A stretch of DNA of 64,000 bases from assembly GCA_022184915.1 (NCBI GenBank), contig JAGTJU010000001.1, positions 1,304,057-1,368,056 of the forward strand, written 5' to 3'. The DNA is from Myxococcales bacterium. Lineage in GTDB: Bacteria > Myxococcota_A > Polyangia > Fen-1088. The translations under genes and the position numbers were made by a program. Numbering within the stretch: position 1 is the first letter of the stretch; every line of letters begins with the position of its first letter. Positions 44,317 to 53,559 of this stretch are shown in pieces. The notes beneath the pieces were generated by a model. The model saw only the letters and a program-made list of their open reading frames with translations. It was not told the DNA's origin and made no database searches.

Positions 44317-47025
44317 ATGGCGGCGAACGAAAAGAGCGACGGGGCGCCCACCGCCCTCATGCGCCAGTACCTCGAGGTCAAGGCGCGCCACCCCGATGCC
44401 CTGCTGTTTTTCCGGCTGGGCGATTTTTACGAGATGTTTTACGAGGACGCCGTCTACGCGGCGCGCGTCCTGGGGCTCACGCTCACCTCCCGCGACAAGG
44501 GTAAAGATCCGGAGAAAGAGGATGCCGTGCCCATGTGCGGCGTCCCCCATCACGCGGCCCAGGGGTACATCGCCAAGCTCACGGAGCTCGGTCACCGGGT
44601 GGCTCTCTGCGAGCAGCTCGAAGATCCACGCACCGTCAAGGGCATCGTCAAGCGCGACGTGGTGCGGGTGATCACCCCCGGCGTCATCATCGACGAAGAG
44701 ACCCTGGACCCGCGCACACCCAACTTCGTGGCCGCGGTGGCGGCGGACCCGAGGGACGGGTACGGCGTGGCATTCGCGGATGTGACCACCGGCGACTTTC
44801 GCGCCACTTCGGTGCAAAGCCGCGAGGCGCTCATCGACGAGCTGGCACGGGTCGAGCCCAACGAGCTGGTGGTGGTCGACGGCGAAGCCGAGCTCGCCGC
44901 GCTCGTGCGCAAGGCCTACGGTCGTTTGCCTCAATCACGGCTCAAGCGGGCTGACGCCACGGCGGAAGAGGCCCTTGCGTGGCTCGAGGACGCGCTGGGC
45001 GCGGGTCTACCCCGGGAGGCCCTGTCGCGGCTTCCCGCCGTGGCGCTCGCGGCTGCCCGCGTTCTGCGGTACGCCCGCGAAACCCAGGTGTTGGCCCCGC
45101 TGCCCATCGCGCGTCTCGAGCTTTACCATCGCGACGAACACCTCATCATCGACGAGCAAGCGCGGGCACACCTCGAGCTCACGGCCACCATGCTGGGGGG
45201 GCGCCGGGAGGGCAGCCTCTTGCACACCCTCGACGCCACGTGCAGCCCCATGGGGGGGCGGCTCTTGCGGCGGTGGCTGCTCTTCCCCTTGCTCGATGTG
45301 GCGGCCATCCGCCGGCGCCTCGACGCCGTCGAGCGGCTCGTGGCCCACCATGGCGCGCGCGACGAGGTGCGCCGGCATCTGGGAGCGCAAGGCGATGTGG
45401 AGCGGCTTGCCAGCCGGGCGCGGCTCGGGGTGGCGACGCCGCGCGATCTCGTGGTGCTGGGCCGCTCGCTCGCACGGCTGCCCAGCTTGGTAGAGGCGTT
45501 GTCGCAAGCGCGCCAGGATCTCGTACCCGAGGATCCGGCTCACGACGGGCTCGATCTCGGTCCGGACCTCGGGGGCGATCTCGCGCACGCGCTGCTCACC
45601 ACCCTCGACGACAACGCGAGCGCGAGCACCAAGGAGGGCGGCTACGTGTTGGCCGGCGTCTCGCCCGAGCTCGACGAGTTGCGCGCCATCGCGAGCGGCG
45701 GCCGCGATCGCATTGCCGAGATCGAGGCGCGGGAACGGACCCGCACGGGTATCCCCTCGCTCAAAGTGAAGTTCAACAACGTCTTCGGCTATTTCATCGA
45801 GGTCACGAAGACCCACCTGGCTTCTGTGCCCGCCGATTACGTGCGCAAACAAACGGTGGCGAACGCCGAACGCTTCGTCACGGCCGAGCTCGGCGAGTAC
45901 GAGGCCAAGATCCTGTCGGCCGACGAACGCAGGGTGGCGATCGAGCTCGGCATCTTCCAGGCCTTGCGCGACCAGGTGGCGGCGGCCTCGGACCGTTTGT
46001 TGGCGCTGGGGGCGAAAGTGGCGGCGGTGGACGTGCTGGCGGCGCTCGCCGAGCAGGCGCACCGCAACGGCTACGTGCGCCCCGACGTCGACGACGGGGA
46101 GGTGCTCGACCTTCGTGAGTGCCGCCATCCGGTGGTCGAGAGGTTGGCGGCTGCGGGTGGCTTCGTGCCGAACGACGTGCGCCTCGACACCGAAACTCAG
46201 CAGCTTCTGCTGGTCACGGGGCCGAACATGGCAGGCAAGAGCACCCTCATCCGCCAGGTGGCTCTTTCGGTGATCCTCGCGCAGATGGGCAGCTTCGTGC
46301 CGGCGCGAAGCGCCCGCGTGGGTGTGTGCGACCGGGTGTTCACGCGGGTGGGGGCCGGCGACAACCTGGCACGGGGGGAGTCGACCTTCCTCGTGGAGAT
46401 GCGGGAGACGGCGCACATCCTTCGCAACGCCACCCGCAAGAGCCTGGTGATCCTCGACGAGATCGGGCGCGGCACATCGACCTACGATGGCGTCTCGATC
46501 GCGTGGGCCGTGGCGGAGCACCTGCACGATCGCGTGGGCGCGCGGGCCCTCTTCGCCACGCACTACCACGAGCTGTGCGCCTTGAGCGAGCTTCATCCGC
46601 GGGTGGTCAACGTGGCCGTGGCGGCGCGTGAGTGGAACGGAGACGTGGTCTTCTTGCGCAAGTTGATGCCGGGCGGGGCGAACCGCTCCTTCGGTGTGGA
46701 GGTGGCAAAGCTTGCGGGCCTTCCCGACGTGGTGGTGGCGCGGGCCCAGGAGATCTTGCGCACGCTCGAATCCGACCGGGCGGGCGGACGGGGCCCTTCG
46801 CCCGCCAAGCCCGCCCAGGAGCTTCCTCAGCTGGGGCTCTTCGACGGTGCGCGCCGACCGACGCCCGCTGCGGCGCCGGTTTTGCCGGCACCCTTGGCCG
46901 TACTCGAAGACATTGTGGCGCGCCTGCATGCCGTGCAGCCGGATGATTTGAGCCCGCGCGCCGCGTGGGCGTTGGTAGAAGAGCTGAGAAAGAAGTTGAC
47001 CTCGACCGATAGTTCCGCACCATGA
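44317..47025 (+). CDS. mutS: DNA mismatch repair protein MutS
   Basis: MutS recognises mismatched bases and starts repair with MutL. The N-terminal mismatch-binding motif GDFYEMF places the wedging Phe and Glu at residues 37 and 39. The connector, lever and clamp domains follow, then the ATPase with GPNMAGKST (residues 635-643) and GRGTSTYDG. The C-terminus ends with a short helix-turn-helix region. The chosen start ATG 44317 gives 902 residues; GTG 44308 is in frame and possible. mutL is not in this window; mutY lies 4.5 kb downstream. Confidence 0.96.
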   Translation: MAANEKSDGAPTALMRQYLEVKARHPDALLFFRLGDFYEMFYEDAVYAARVLGLTLTSRDKGKDPEKEDAVPMCGVPHHAAQGYIAKLTELGHRVALCEQLEDPRTVKGIVKRDVVRVITPGVIIDEETLDPRTPNFVAAVAADPRDGYGVAFADVTTGDFRATSVQSREALIDELARVEPNELVVVDGEAELAALVRKAYGRLPQSRLKRADATAEEALAWLEDALGAGLPREALSRLPAVALAAARVLRYARETQVLAPLPIARLELYHRDEHLIIDEQARAHLELTATMLGGRREGSLLHTLDATCSPMGGRLLRRWLLFPLLDVAAIRRRLDAVERLVAHHGARDEVRRHLGAQGDVERLASRARLGVATPRDLVVLGRSLARLPSLVEALSQARQDLVPEDPAHDGLDLGPDLGGDLAHALLTTLDDNASASTKEGGYVLAGVSPELDELRAIASGGRDRIAEIEARERTRTGIPSLKVKFNNVFGYFIEVTKTHLASVPADYVRKQTVANAERFVTAELGEYEAKILSADERRVAIELGIFQALRDQVAAASDRLLALGAKVAAVDVLAALAEQAHRNGYVRPDVDDGEVLDLRECRHPVVERLAAAGGFVPNDVRLDTETQQLLLVTGPNMAGKSTLIRQVALSVILAQMGSFVPARSARVGVCDRVFTRVGAGDNLARGESTFLVEMRETAHILRNATRKSLVILDEIGRGTSTYDGVSIAWAVAEHLHDRVGARALFATHYHELCALSELHPRVVNVAVAAREWNGDVVFLRKLMPGGANRSFGVEVAKLAGLPDVVVARAQEILRTLESDRAGGRGPSPAKPAQELPQLGLFDGARRPTPAAAPVLPAPLAVLEDIVARLHAVQPDDLSPRAAWALVEELRKKLTSTDSSAP

Positions 47026-47034
47026 AATGAGACG

Positions 47035-47976
47035 GTGCGGGCGCGTTCGTTCTTTTCCTTGTGGCTGAGCTTGGTCCTGCTGGCACCACTTGACGTGGTG
47101 CGCGCCGAAGGCCCGCCGCGTGGGGCGAAACGCGCGGGAGCGAGATCGGCGGACTTGAAGCGGGGCTTGCCGCGCGTCCCGGGTGCCCTTCGAAGGCGCA
47201 CGACGGCCGTTCGTGCGCCGGGTGCCACGACGCGGTCTCGTGCGGGACGTCCAGCGCCGGGATTCGAGGGCGGACGCGCGAGGTCAAGGACGGCGAAGGG
47301 AGCACGCGTGCGCAGGCGCCCGCGCTGGGCCCCGGTGGAGCTTTTTCACATCAACCGCCGGGAGCTCTTCCAGCTTCGCATCGCCGACAGCCGAGGGCGC
47401 CCCGTCAAGGGCGCGCAAAAGCGCTTCGACCGCTTCTTCCGCTGCCATCATACCGACCACGCCCATCGAATGGATGGGCGCCTCATCCGTCTCATTTATC
47501 AGGTGGGCCAGCACTATGACGGAAGGCGAATCGAAGTGATCTCCGGGTACCGCGATCCCTCCGTGGCCAAGAACGCCAAGAGCCCGCACAAGGAAGGGTT
47601 GGCCTGCGATTTTCGGGTCGAGGGTGTGCCGAACCAGGAGCTGAGAGACTATCTGCGGAAGACCTTCGACCACGTGGGTGTGGGCTACTATCCCAATTCG
47701 TCTTTCGTCCACCTCGACGTGCGCACGGGGCCGTCCGCCTTCTGGATCGACTACTCGGCTCCGGGAAAGAACGCGATGTATGCAGATAACCCACTGGCCG
47801 ATCTGAAATCCGGGCGCGCTGAAACCTTCAAGCCTGCGAGCATCGATCCTTCCTGGGCGCGCGACGGCGCCGGCGAAGGAGGCGCGCCGCAAGACGAGGG
47901 AGAGGGGGGCGGGTGCTGCGTCGAGCCCGATGGGCCCGCGACCTCGCCCGAGGCGCCTCGAAACGGCGCACCGTAG
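47035..47976 (+). CDS. Exported DUF882 / peptidase M15-like protein (YcbK-type)
   Basis: The protein has 313 residues with a signal peptide (1-24) and a basic, disordered region to about residue 100. The DUF882 domain follows: LFHINRRELFQLR, then the metal-ligand motifs SPHKEGLACDF (His and Asp) and FVHLDVRTGP (His). These fit zinc D-Ala-D-Ala carboxypeptidase-like M15 enzymes acting on peptidoglycan or related polymers. An acidic glycine-rich tail ends the protein. The GTG start at 47035 is nine bases after the mutS stop, so co-transcription with mutS is possible. Confidence 0.82.
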   Translation: MRARSFFSLWLSLVLLAPLDVVRAEGPPRGAKRAGARSADLKRGLPRVPGALRRRTTAVRAPGATTRSRAGRPAPGFEGGRARSRTAKGARVRRRPRWAPVELFHINRRELFQLRIADSRGRPVKGAQKRFDRFFRCHHTDHAHRMDGRLIRLIYQVGQHYDGRRIEVISGYRDPSVAKNAKSPHKEGLACDFRVEGVPNQELRDYLRKTFDHVGVGYYPNSSFVHLDVRTGPSAFWIDYSAPGKNAMYADNPLADLKSGRAETFKPASIDPSWARDGAGEGGAPQDEGEGGGCCVEPDGPATSPEAPRNGAP

Positions 47977-48089
47977 GAGACCCGAGCGCCACGGTGGGCT
48001 TGGGCGCGAGGGCCTCCCCTCGTCGTGCTTTGCTGGGGAGGGCCCCAGTGCTAAAACGTTGAGACCTTTTTGCGCGTCAGGAGTGGTTC

Positions 48090-49118
48090 ATGAAGCGTGT
48101 CGTCCGAATGAGCATCGTGTCCCTGGCTTTGGCCTTGGGCGTTTCCGGGGGCCCGGCACTGGCGAAACGAAAAGCGCCAGCCAAATCTGGCGGCAAGGCC
48201 GCGGCGGCGGTTCCGAACGCCAACGCCGAAGAGATCGAAAAACTCAAGGGTGAGTTCAAGTGGGGGATGGAGGTACCGGCCGTTCAGAGGCTGGTGGAGC
48301 AGCGCCTGCGCGACAGCTACGCCGAGAGCTTGAAAAAAGCGATTGGTGACCCCACCCAGTACTCACGGGTGCGGGGCCAGATGGAAAAAGAGGTCAAGGG
48401 CCTCAAGGCAAAGTACACGGAGTTCGAGGGCCGCAAGACCGGCTACGACGTTTCGATCGTCGATCAAGAGTTTGCGCACAAGACGGACGAATCGATGTTG
48501 GTCTCGCGGGACGAGAACAACACGCGCTACTACTTCTTCTCCGATGGCAAGCTGTACAAGCTGTTCATCGCCTTCGGCAAAGACATCCTCGCTGACAAGA
48601 CCTTCGAGGAGTTCGGTGACCTCATGCAGGCCCGGTTCGGCAAGGCGAAGACGGTCAAGCTCGAGGAAAAGCGCAAAGACGGCGTGGTCGCGAAGTTGGA
48701 CCACTTCGAATGGGCTTCGGCGGCGGGCGACGGTTTGCGTCTGGTGGACCGCAGCGAGTTCTACGACGTCTACTGCTTGGTGATTTACGACCGCAAGGAA
48801 GAAGAGCGCCTGCGCGAGCTTCGTGCCCGGGTCAACCCGCGCAGCGAGGGAGGGGATTCTCTCGTGGAAGCCGTGCTGTCGGGGAGCCGGACGGATGCCG
48901 ACGTGAACGAAAACATCATCGACCAGATCGCGGGCAAGGAGATCGGTCGGCCGGGCGCTCCGGTGGAGGATGTGGTGGTCCCCTACTCCTCGGGCATGGC
49001 GCCCAGCGCGGCGGAGGTCAACGCGAGGCCGAAGGCGGCGGCGCGGACGTCGAGTGCTGCGTCATCGTCGGGTGGTTCTGGTAAGAAGTCGAAAGCGATG
49101 GACGACATCGAGCTTTAG
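48090..49118 (+). CDS. Unknown exported protein
   Basis: No family could be recognised. The 342-residue protein has a clean signal peptide (1-25, ending PALAK) and a charged helical region (45-110) with EIEKLKGEFKWGM-type patterns. A mixed domain follows (about 110-260: YYFFSDGKLYKLFIAF, EEFGDLMQARFGKAK). The C-terminal 80 residues are Ser/Ala-rich and probably disordered. A gap of 113 bases separates it from the DUF882 gene, so it may have its own promoter. Confidence 0.7.
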   Translation: MKRVVRMSIVSLALALGVSGGPALAKRKAPAKSGGKAAAAVPNANAEEIEKLKGEFKWGMEVPAVQRLVEQRLRDSYAESLKKAIGDPTQYSRVRGQMEKEVKGLKAKYTEFEGRKTGYDVSIVDQEFAHKTDESMLVSRDENNTRYYFFSDGKLYKLFIAFGKDILADKTFEEFGDLMQARFGKAKTVKLEEKRKDGVVAKLDHFEWASAAGDGLRLVDRSEFYDVYCLVIYDRKEEERLRELRARVNPRSEGGDSLVEAVLSGSRTDADVNENIIDQIAGKEIGRPGAPVEDVVVPYSSGMAPSAAEVNARPKAAARTSSAASSSGGSGKKSKAMDDIEL

Positions 49119-49201
49119 GACCGGCGCCGCCTCCGCGAGGGAGGTGCGCCGCCCCTTGGCGCGCGCCTCCGCCACGCTGTGCCAGAGGTGGCCCTTACCG
49201 C

Positions 49202-49230
49202 TTGACAAGGGGCCAAGGGTTCCCCAGAAT
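49202..49230 (+). promoter_or_regulatory. Candidate sigma-70 promoter of rpsT
   Basis: A perfect TTGACA (-35) at 49202-49207 is followed, after 17 bases, by CAGAAT (49225-49230), a fair -10. It lies 35 bases upstream of the rpsT start codon. Confidence 0.65.
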
Positions 49231-49264
49231 CCCGGACTCCGTTAGAGAATCGAAGAGGTTTCAA

Positions 49265-49531
49265 TTGGCCAATAAGAAGTCAGCAGAGAAGCAGAACCGC
49301 CAGCGCGTCAAGCGCACCGCCGCAAACAACGCTCGCCGTTCCGCCATGCGCACCGCCATCAAGAAGGTACGTGCCGCCATTTCCGCGAAGAAGGCGGACG
49401 AGGTCCCGGTCCTGTTGCAGGAGGCCGTGCAGCTCATCGACCGCACGAGCGGTCGCGGGGTCGTGAAGAAGAACACGGCGTCTCGTCTCGTCTCCCGTCT
49501 GACCGTGGCCGCCCGTCACGTCAGCGCCTGA
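49265..49531 (+). CDS. rpsT: 30S ribosomal protein S20
   Basis: S20 is a primary-binding protein of the small ribosomal subunit. The 88-residue basic protein begins ANKKSAEKQNRQRVKR after the start and carries the helical core typical of bS20, with a GRGVVKKNTASRLVSRL C-terminus. The start is TTG 49265, with an AGAGG ribosome site six bases upstream; a TTG/UUG start is also used by E. coli rpsT, where it belongs to autoregulation. A clear terminator follows. holA lies convergently downstream. Confidence 0.96.
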   Translation: MANKKSAEKQNRQRVKRTAANNARRSAMRTAIKKVRAAISAKKADEVPVLLQEAVQLIDRTSGRGVVKKNTASRLVSRLTVAARHVSA

Positions 49532-49580
49532 TTCAGGTGAATACGCCGGTGGCCGCTTCGGCGGCCCGGTCCGGTGCCTT

Positions 49581-49620
49581 CGCGCGTAGGCCTTCGGGGT
49601 CTGCGCGCGATTTTTCGTTT
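49581..49620 (+). terminator. Rho-independent terminator of rpsT
   Basis: CGCGCGTAGGCC (49581-49592) pairs with the segment ending GCGCGCG (49609) through 12 pairs, two of them wobbles, around a TTCG loop. ATTTTTCGTTT follows. A smaller UUCG hairpin, GGCCGC/GCGGCC, lies just before it at 49551-49566. Confidence 0.9.
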
Positions 49621-49645
49621 CCGGTGCGGCTGGGTGAAGTCGGTA

Positions 49646-50776
49646 TCAGCGCCGGGCCAGTTCGGAGGCCAGGTCGCGGACGAGGCGGGTCACGATGAGC
49701 TCGGGGTCCACTCGCGAGGACTTGAGCAGGCGGTCGGCTTGGTAGAGGCGATCGAAGCCGCGCTTGAGTGCTGGTACGCTGATCCGGCGGGCGGGCCCCA
49801 AAATTTCGTCGAGAGCGAAGGGGGGCACACCCAGGGCCCCTGGAAGGTCCGAACGCGGGGCGCCGCTGGCCACGAGTTCCTTGGCGCGCCAGATCTGGCG
49901 GAGCTGACGCAGCAGCGCCCCTTGAATGAGCAAAGGGGGCTCGCGATCGCCGAGGAGGCGGCCCACGAGCGCAAGCGCCTTTTCGATCCGTCCATCGGCC
50001 ATCGCCCGCGTGAGCTCGAACACCTGGCGCTCCCGGCTTTCGGGAATGAGGGCCTCGACGTGCCGCCGTTCTATCTCGTCCGGGGCGCGTCCATCCCGGT
50101 GCGCGGCGTAGAGGGCAAGCTGGTCCAGCGCTTGGGCCAATCGCCCAAGGTCGGGGCCGGCCGACTCGGCAAGGGCCCGGGCGCCATCGGCGCCGATTCG
50201 AACGCCCTGCCGTTGGGCTTCCGCTTCCACCCAGCGCGGCAGCTCTTGATCCCGCAGGCGTGGGAACTCGTGCAGCACGCCCAGCTTCTTGAGTGCGGCG
50301 AAGGCCTTGAGACGCCCATCGACTTTATCGGCCCTGTCGGCCACAAGGACGAGCACAGTGGTGGGATTCGGATCCTGGGCATACGCCACGAGGGGCTCGA
50401 GGGCGTCGGCTTTGATTTGGTCGAGCCCACGGGCCGTCACCAGCATGCGCCGGGCGAACATGGGCAAAGTGCGTGCGGCGTTTAGCACCGCGCTGACTCC
50501 CGACTCCTTCAAGTCGAAGTGCTCTTCGTTCAGCGCCGGGCCCTTGGCACCGGGGCCGACCACGGCGCGGCGAATGGCTTCCAGACTTCGCGATATGAGG
50601 TGGCGCTCGGCGCCGTGAAACGCGTAGACAGGCTCCAGTTCGCCTCGTTCGAGCTGGGTCACGAGTTCGAACGGTGTACCACCCGACGAAGCGCGCCCCG
50701 CTTTGGGCGCCTTGGCGGCCGCAGGCTTGACGGTCCCGGACGAAGCCCCCTTGCCTGAAGGCGTCTTGCTAGCCAC
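49646..50776 (-). CDS. holA: DNA polymerase III subunit delta HolA
   Basis: HolA is the delta subunit of the clamp loader, which opens the sliding clamp during replication. The 376-residue protein has the AAA+-like layout of delta: AFHGAERHLI, the segment MFARRMLVTARGLD near residue 105, a middle lid domain and the C-terminal collar (LLIQGALLRQLRQIWRAKEL). The first 30 residues are an Ala/Lys-rich extension. The rpsT-holA neighbourhood is widespread, here in convergent arrangement. Confidence 0.92.
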   Translation of the reverse strand: MASKTPSGKGASSGTVKPAAAKAPKAGRASSGGTPFELVTQLERGELEPVYAFHGAERHLISRSLEAIRRAVVGPGAKGPALNEEHFDLKESGVSAVLNAARTLPMFARRMLVTARGLDQIKADALEPLVAYAQDPNPTTVLVLVADRADKVDGRLKAFAALKKLGVLHEFPRLRDQELPRWVEAEAQRQGVRIGADGARALAESAGPDLGRLAQALDQLALYAAHRDGRAPDEIERRHVEALIPESRERQVFELTRAMADGRIEKALALVGRLLGDREPPLLIQGALLRQLRQIWRAKELVASGAPRSDLPGALGVPPFALDEILGPARRISVPALKRGFDRLYQADRLLKSSRVDPELIVTRLVRDLASELARR

Positions 50777-50873
50777 GGCGCGGTTTTACACCAGCCTGCG
50801 CCGTTCGTCCCCCTTGAAGAGTGGCTCGAAACGCGCCAGGTTCACGAAGGCCTTGCCGACGCCCATCGCCCGC

Positions 50874-51536
50874 GTGTTCCGCCCTTTCCGCCGTCGTTCG
50901 CCCTCCGGCTTCGGACGGGGGGCCCGGCCGTCCGGCAGTCTGCTCGCCATCCTGGTTTCGGGCCTCCTCACGGCCTGGGGGGCTCCGGCCCGGTCGGAAA
51001 CTCCGTCTGCGCGGGCGGGGGGGGCCGACCATCCCCCGTTGGCCTGGCGGGCTTTGGCCACGGTGGGGGCCGCGGTGTCTTTGCCCCGATCGTGCACGGA
51101 TTGTCCCGCCGAGGTGGGCCGGGGGCTCGTGTTCGGGCTTTCTCTCGCGCGCACCCTGGCGCCCCGCTGGTCCGTGGGGCTCGAGGCCGAAGCGCATCTT
51201 TTGGGGTATGCCCGTGATGCCACCAGCACGCTCACCCTGGTGGGGGCGTTCGCGAACCGTTGGCCAGCGTGGTCCGCTGGGAAGGACCGGGTGTGGCTTC
51301 ACGGCGGGGTGGCTTTGGCGTCCTTGTCGACCGCGCTGGGGGCCGAGACGGTGACCGGCGCGAACGAGGTAACGCGCTTTTCGCGCTGGGGGCCGGCAGG
51401 GGTGCTTGGGCTGGGGTACGAACTTCCGCACCGCGGCCCGTGGAGCTTTGCCTTCAGTATCAAGGCCGTGGTGGCGGTGCTTTCGGACGCGCCCGTTGTG
51501 TCCACGGTGGGCGCGCTGGGAATCGTATGGCACTGA
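50874..51536 (+). CDS. Unknown exported protein, probable beta-barrel-like
   Basis: This protein has no clear family. After an arginine-rich n-region a hydrophobic leader (LLAILVSGLLTAWG) suggests export. The mature part has alternating strands with glycine-aromatic ends (GLSLARTLAPRWSVGLEAEAHLLGY and similar), as in small outer-membrane beta barrels, and ends in TVGALGIVWH, close to an aromatic C-terminal beta signal. The start at GTG 50874 is a guess; TTG 50853 or other starts are possible because the frame is open well upstream. It overlaps mutY by ten bases. Confidence 0.5.
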   Translation: MFRPFRRRSPSGFGRGARPSGSLLAILVSGLLTAWGAPARSETPSARAGGADHPPLAWRALATVGAAVSLPRSCTDCPAEVGRGLVFGLSLARTLAPRWSVGLEAEAHLLGYARDATSTLTLVGAFANRWPAWSAGKDRVWLHGGVALASLSTALGAETVTGANEVTRFSRWGPAGVLGLGYELPHRGPWSFAFSIKAVVAVLSDAPVVSTVGALGIVWH

Positions 51537-52621
51537 AGAGCCTGCGCGGAACGTTCGCGCGCCGGCTCTTGGCATGGTACGAGCGCGAGCGCCGCGAGCT
51601 GCCGTGGCGCGGGCAAAGCGATCCGTATCGGATTTGGATCTCGGAGGCCATGCTGCAGCAGACGGTGGTGGCCACGGTGATTCCCTACTATCACCGCTTC
51701 CTCGCGCGCTTTCCCACCGTGAACAGCCTGGCGGAGGCCGACGAGTCCGAGGTGCTGCGGCTGTGGTCGGGCCTTGGGTATTACAGCCGGGCGCGGAGCT
51801 TGAAGCGCGCCGCCATGGAAGTGGTGTCACGCTTCGGTGGGGCGCTGCCCGCGGAGGAAGCCGCGTTGCGTGCGCTGCCGGGCGTGGGCCCGTACACGGC
51901 GGCGGCGATTGCGGCGATTGCCTTCGGGCGGGTGGCGTTTGCGCTCGACGGAAACGCTGCGCGTGTGATGGCGCGGGTGTCCGGCGAAGAAGGTTTCATC
52001 GATGAGGCCAAGACCCGAGGGGCTCTGCATGCTTTTGGCCTGGCCTTGGTGCCCCCCGGGCGGAGCGGCGACTTCGCCCAGGCCGTGATGGAGTTGGGTG
52101 CCCGGGTCTGCGTTCCGCGGGCGCCCAAGTGCCATCTGTGTCCCGTGGCGGGCGTGTGTGTGGTGCGGGGAACGGAGGATGCGAAGCGACTGCCCCGGAA
52201 GCGGCCGAGGCGCGCGAAGCGTAACGTCTCGTGGGTGTGCGTGGCCGCCGAGCGCGCGGGACGTCTCGTGCTGGAGCGCCGTGCGTCCCCGGGCCTTCTC
52301 GGGGGGACCTGGGCCTTGCCCTCGGCAGAAGGCGGGCCTGACGCGCCCGAGGAGGTGGCGCGTACCGCGCTGGCCCTGGCGGGGTTGAAGCTCGAAGCGC
52401 TGGTGACGCTGCCGGGCCACGTGCGGCACGTGTTTACGCACCTCGAGGTCTCGGCGACGGTGGTTGCGGCCGCGGTGAAGGGTTCCTTGCGCTCCGACCG
52501 TCATCGCTGGGTGGCGCGGGGGGGAGAGGTGGAGTTGCCTCTGGCGTCGTTCACACGCAAGCTGCTGGCGCATGTCGCCGCCCACGGAAACGAAGGGGCG
52601 TCCTCGCGGCTCACGCCGTGA
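51527..52621 (+). CDS. mutY: A/G-specific adenine DNA glycosylase MutY
   Basis: MutY removes adenine paired with 8-oxoguanine. The 364-residue protein has ISEAMLQQT with the catalytic Glu40, a helix-hairpin-helix LPGVGPYTAAAI, and catalytic Asp141 in LDGNAARV. The iron-sulfur cluster cysteines are 195, 202, 205 and 211 (C-x6-C-x2-C-x5-C). A C-terminal NUDIX-like domain (LERRASPGLLGGTWALPS) recognises 8-oxoG. ATG 51527 is the natural start. Confidence 0.96.
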   Translation: MALKSLRGTFARRLLAWYERERRELPWRGQSDPYRIWISEAMLQQTVVATVIPYYHRFLARFPTVNSLAEADESEVLRLWSGLGYYSRARSLKRAAMEVVSRFGGALPAEEAALRALPGVGPYTAAAIAAIAFGRVAFALDGNAARVMARVSGEEGFIDEAKTRGALHAFGLALVPPGRSGDFAQAVMELGARVCVPRAPKCHLCPVAGVCVVRGTEDAKRLPRKRPRRAKRNVSWVCVAAERAGRLVLERRASPGLLGGTWALPSAEGGPDAPEEVARTALALAGLKLEALVTLPGHVRHVFTHLEVSATVVAAAVKGSLRSDRHRWVARGGEVELPLASFTRKLLAHVAAHGNEGASSRLTP

Positions 52622-52701
52622 GCGTTGCTCGCTTCGGCGCGGCCCTTCCGCGCGCGTCGTTTGGTTGCAGGGCGTCGTCAAGTCGCCCGCCGGAGCGGCC
52701 G

Positions 52702-53526
52702 ATGGCGGTCTTTCGAGGCGAACTGTTGGACGTAAGGCGCGACATCGAACGGGGCCTCGCCTGTTATGGCCGTGGCGCGGTGTTGGAGGCACTCGATGCC
52801 TGGCGGCACGCGCTTGCCCTGTCCCCCGCGAACGAAGAGGCCCAGCGCCTCGTGGAGCTGGTGGAGCGCCGGCTTGCGACGGGGGCCTCTCAGCCCTTGC
52901 AGCGGGGCCGGCGGGGCTCAGGAGCGACGGGGGCCGCGCCTGACGCGGTCGTGGAAAACGATCTGACCCCGGTCTCGCCGATCTCGGCATGGCTGGCACC
53001 CAGCACACACCCCACCGAGCTCGAGCTGATGGTGGCGGGGGAAGAGGGCGCTCCCGTCAAAACGGCGCACGAGAACACCACACGCCCCGTGATGGCCGAT
53101 GGCCCGCCGCCCGTACGTCGGCCGCAGTCCACGGCCTCCGATCGCGTCCAGTTCCAGTTGGATCAGTGCCAACGCTTCCTGCACCAAAACGACACGAAGT
53201 CTGCGGCGACGGCGGCAGAGCTGGCGTTACAGGCTGCAGAGAGCAGCGATGATCCTCAGGCCTGGGCCCTGGTGGGGCCCCGCCTGTCGCTCATCGAGCG
53301 GGCGTTCGCCAGCGCCCTGGGCCCGAAGAGCAACGTGCCCTTTTTGGCGCGATCGATCCACGGATTGGATGCACCCCCGATGGACCACCGCGTGGGCTTT
53401 TTGCTCTCCTGCATCGATGGCCAGACCGACGTGGCCACGCTGCTCGACATCTGCGGTATGCCGCGGCTCGAGGCCTTGCGCGCGCTCACCGCATTTTATC
53501 ACCGGGGCTTTTTGCGCATGCGCTGA
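52702..53526 (+). CDS. Unknown protein with helical repeats and a C-terminal winged-helix-like region
   Basis: From ATG 52702 the protein has 274 residues; an alternative GTG 52618 overlaps the mutY stop in GTGA but adds 28 low-information residues. A TPR-like helical pair (residues about 5-55) is followed by a disordered linker. A central helical region is next, then a C-terminal unit (DHRVGFLLSCIDGQTDVATLLDICGMPRLEALRAL) that resembles a small winged helix seen in many deltaproteobacterial regulatory proteins. A regulatory or scaffolding role is inferred from this plan. It converges with the TPR gene at 53560. Confidence 0.65.
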   Translation: MAVFRGELLDVRRDIERGLACYGRGAVLEALDAWRHALALSPANEEAQRLVELVERRLATGASQPLQRGRRGSGATGAAPDAVVENDLTPVSPISAWLAPSTHPTELELMVAGEEGAPVKTAHENTTRPVMADGPPPVRRPQSTASDRVQFQLDQCQRFLHQNDTKSAATAAELALQAAESSDDPQAWALVGPRLSLIERAFASALGPKSNVPFLARSIHGLDAPPMDHRVGFLLSCIDGQTDVATLLDICGMPRLEALRALTAFYHRGFLRMR

Positions 53527-53559
53527 GCGCCCGAGGGGGCGTGTGCAGCGGTGCGGTCC

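Noticed and set aside
45007-46929. 640-codon antisense frame inside mutS
   Set aside because: mutS is unmistakable; the antisense frame is a GC artefact.
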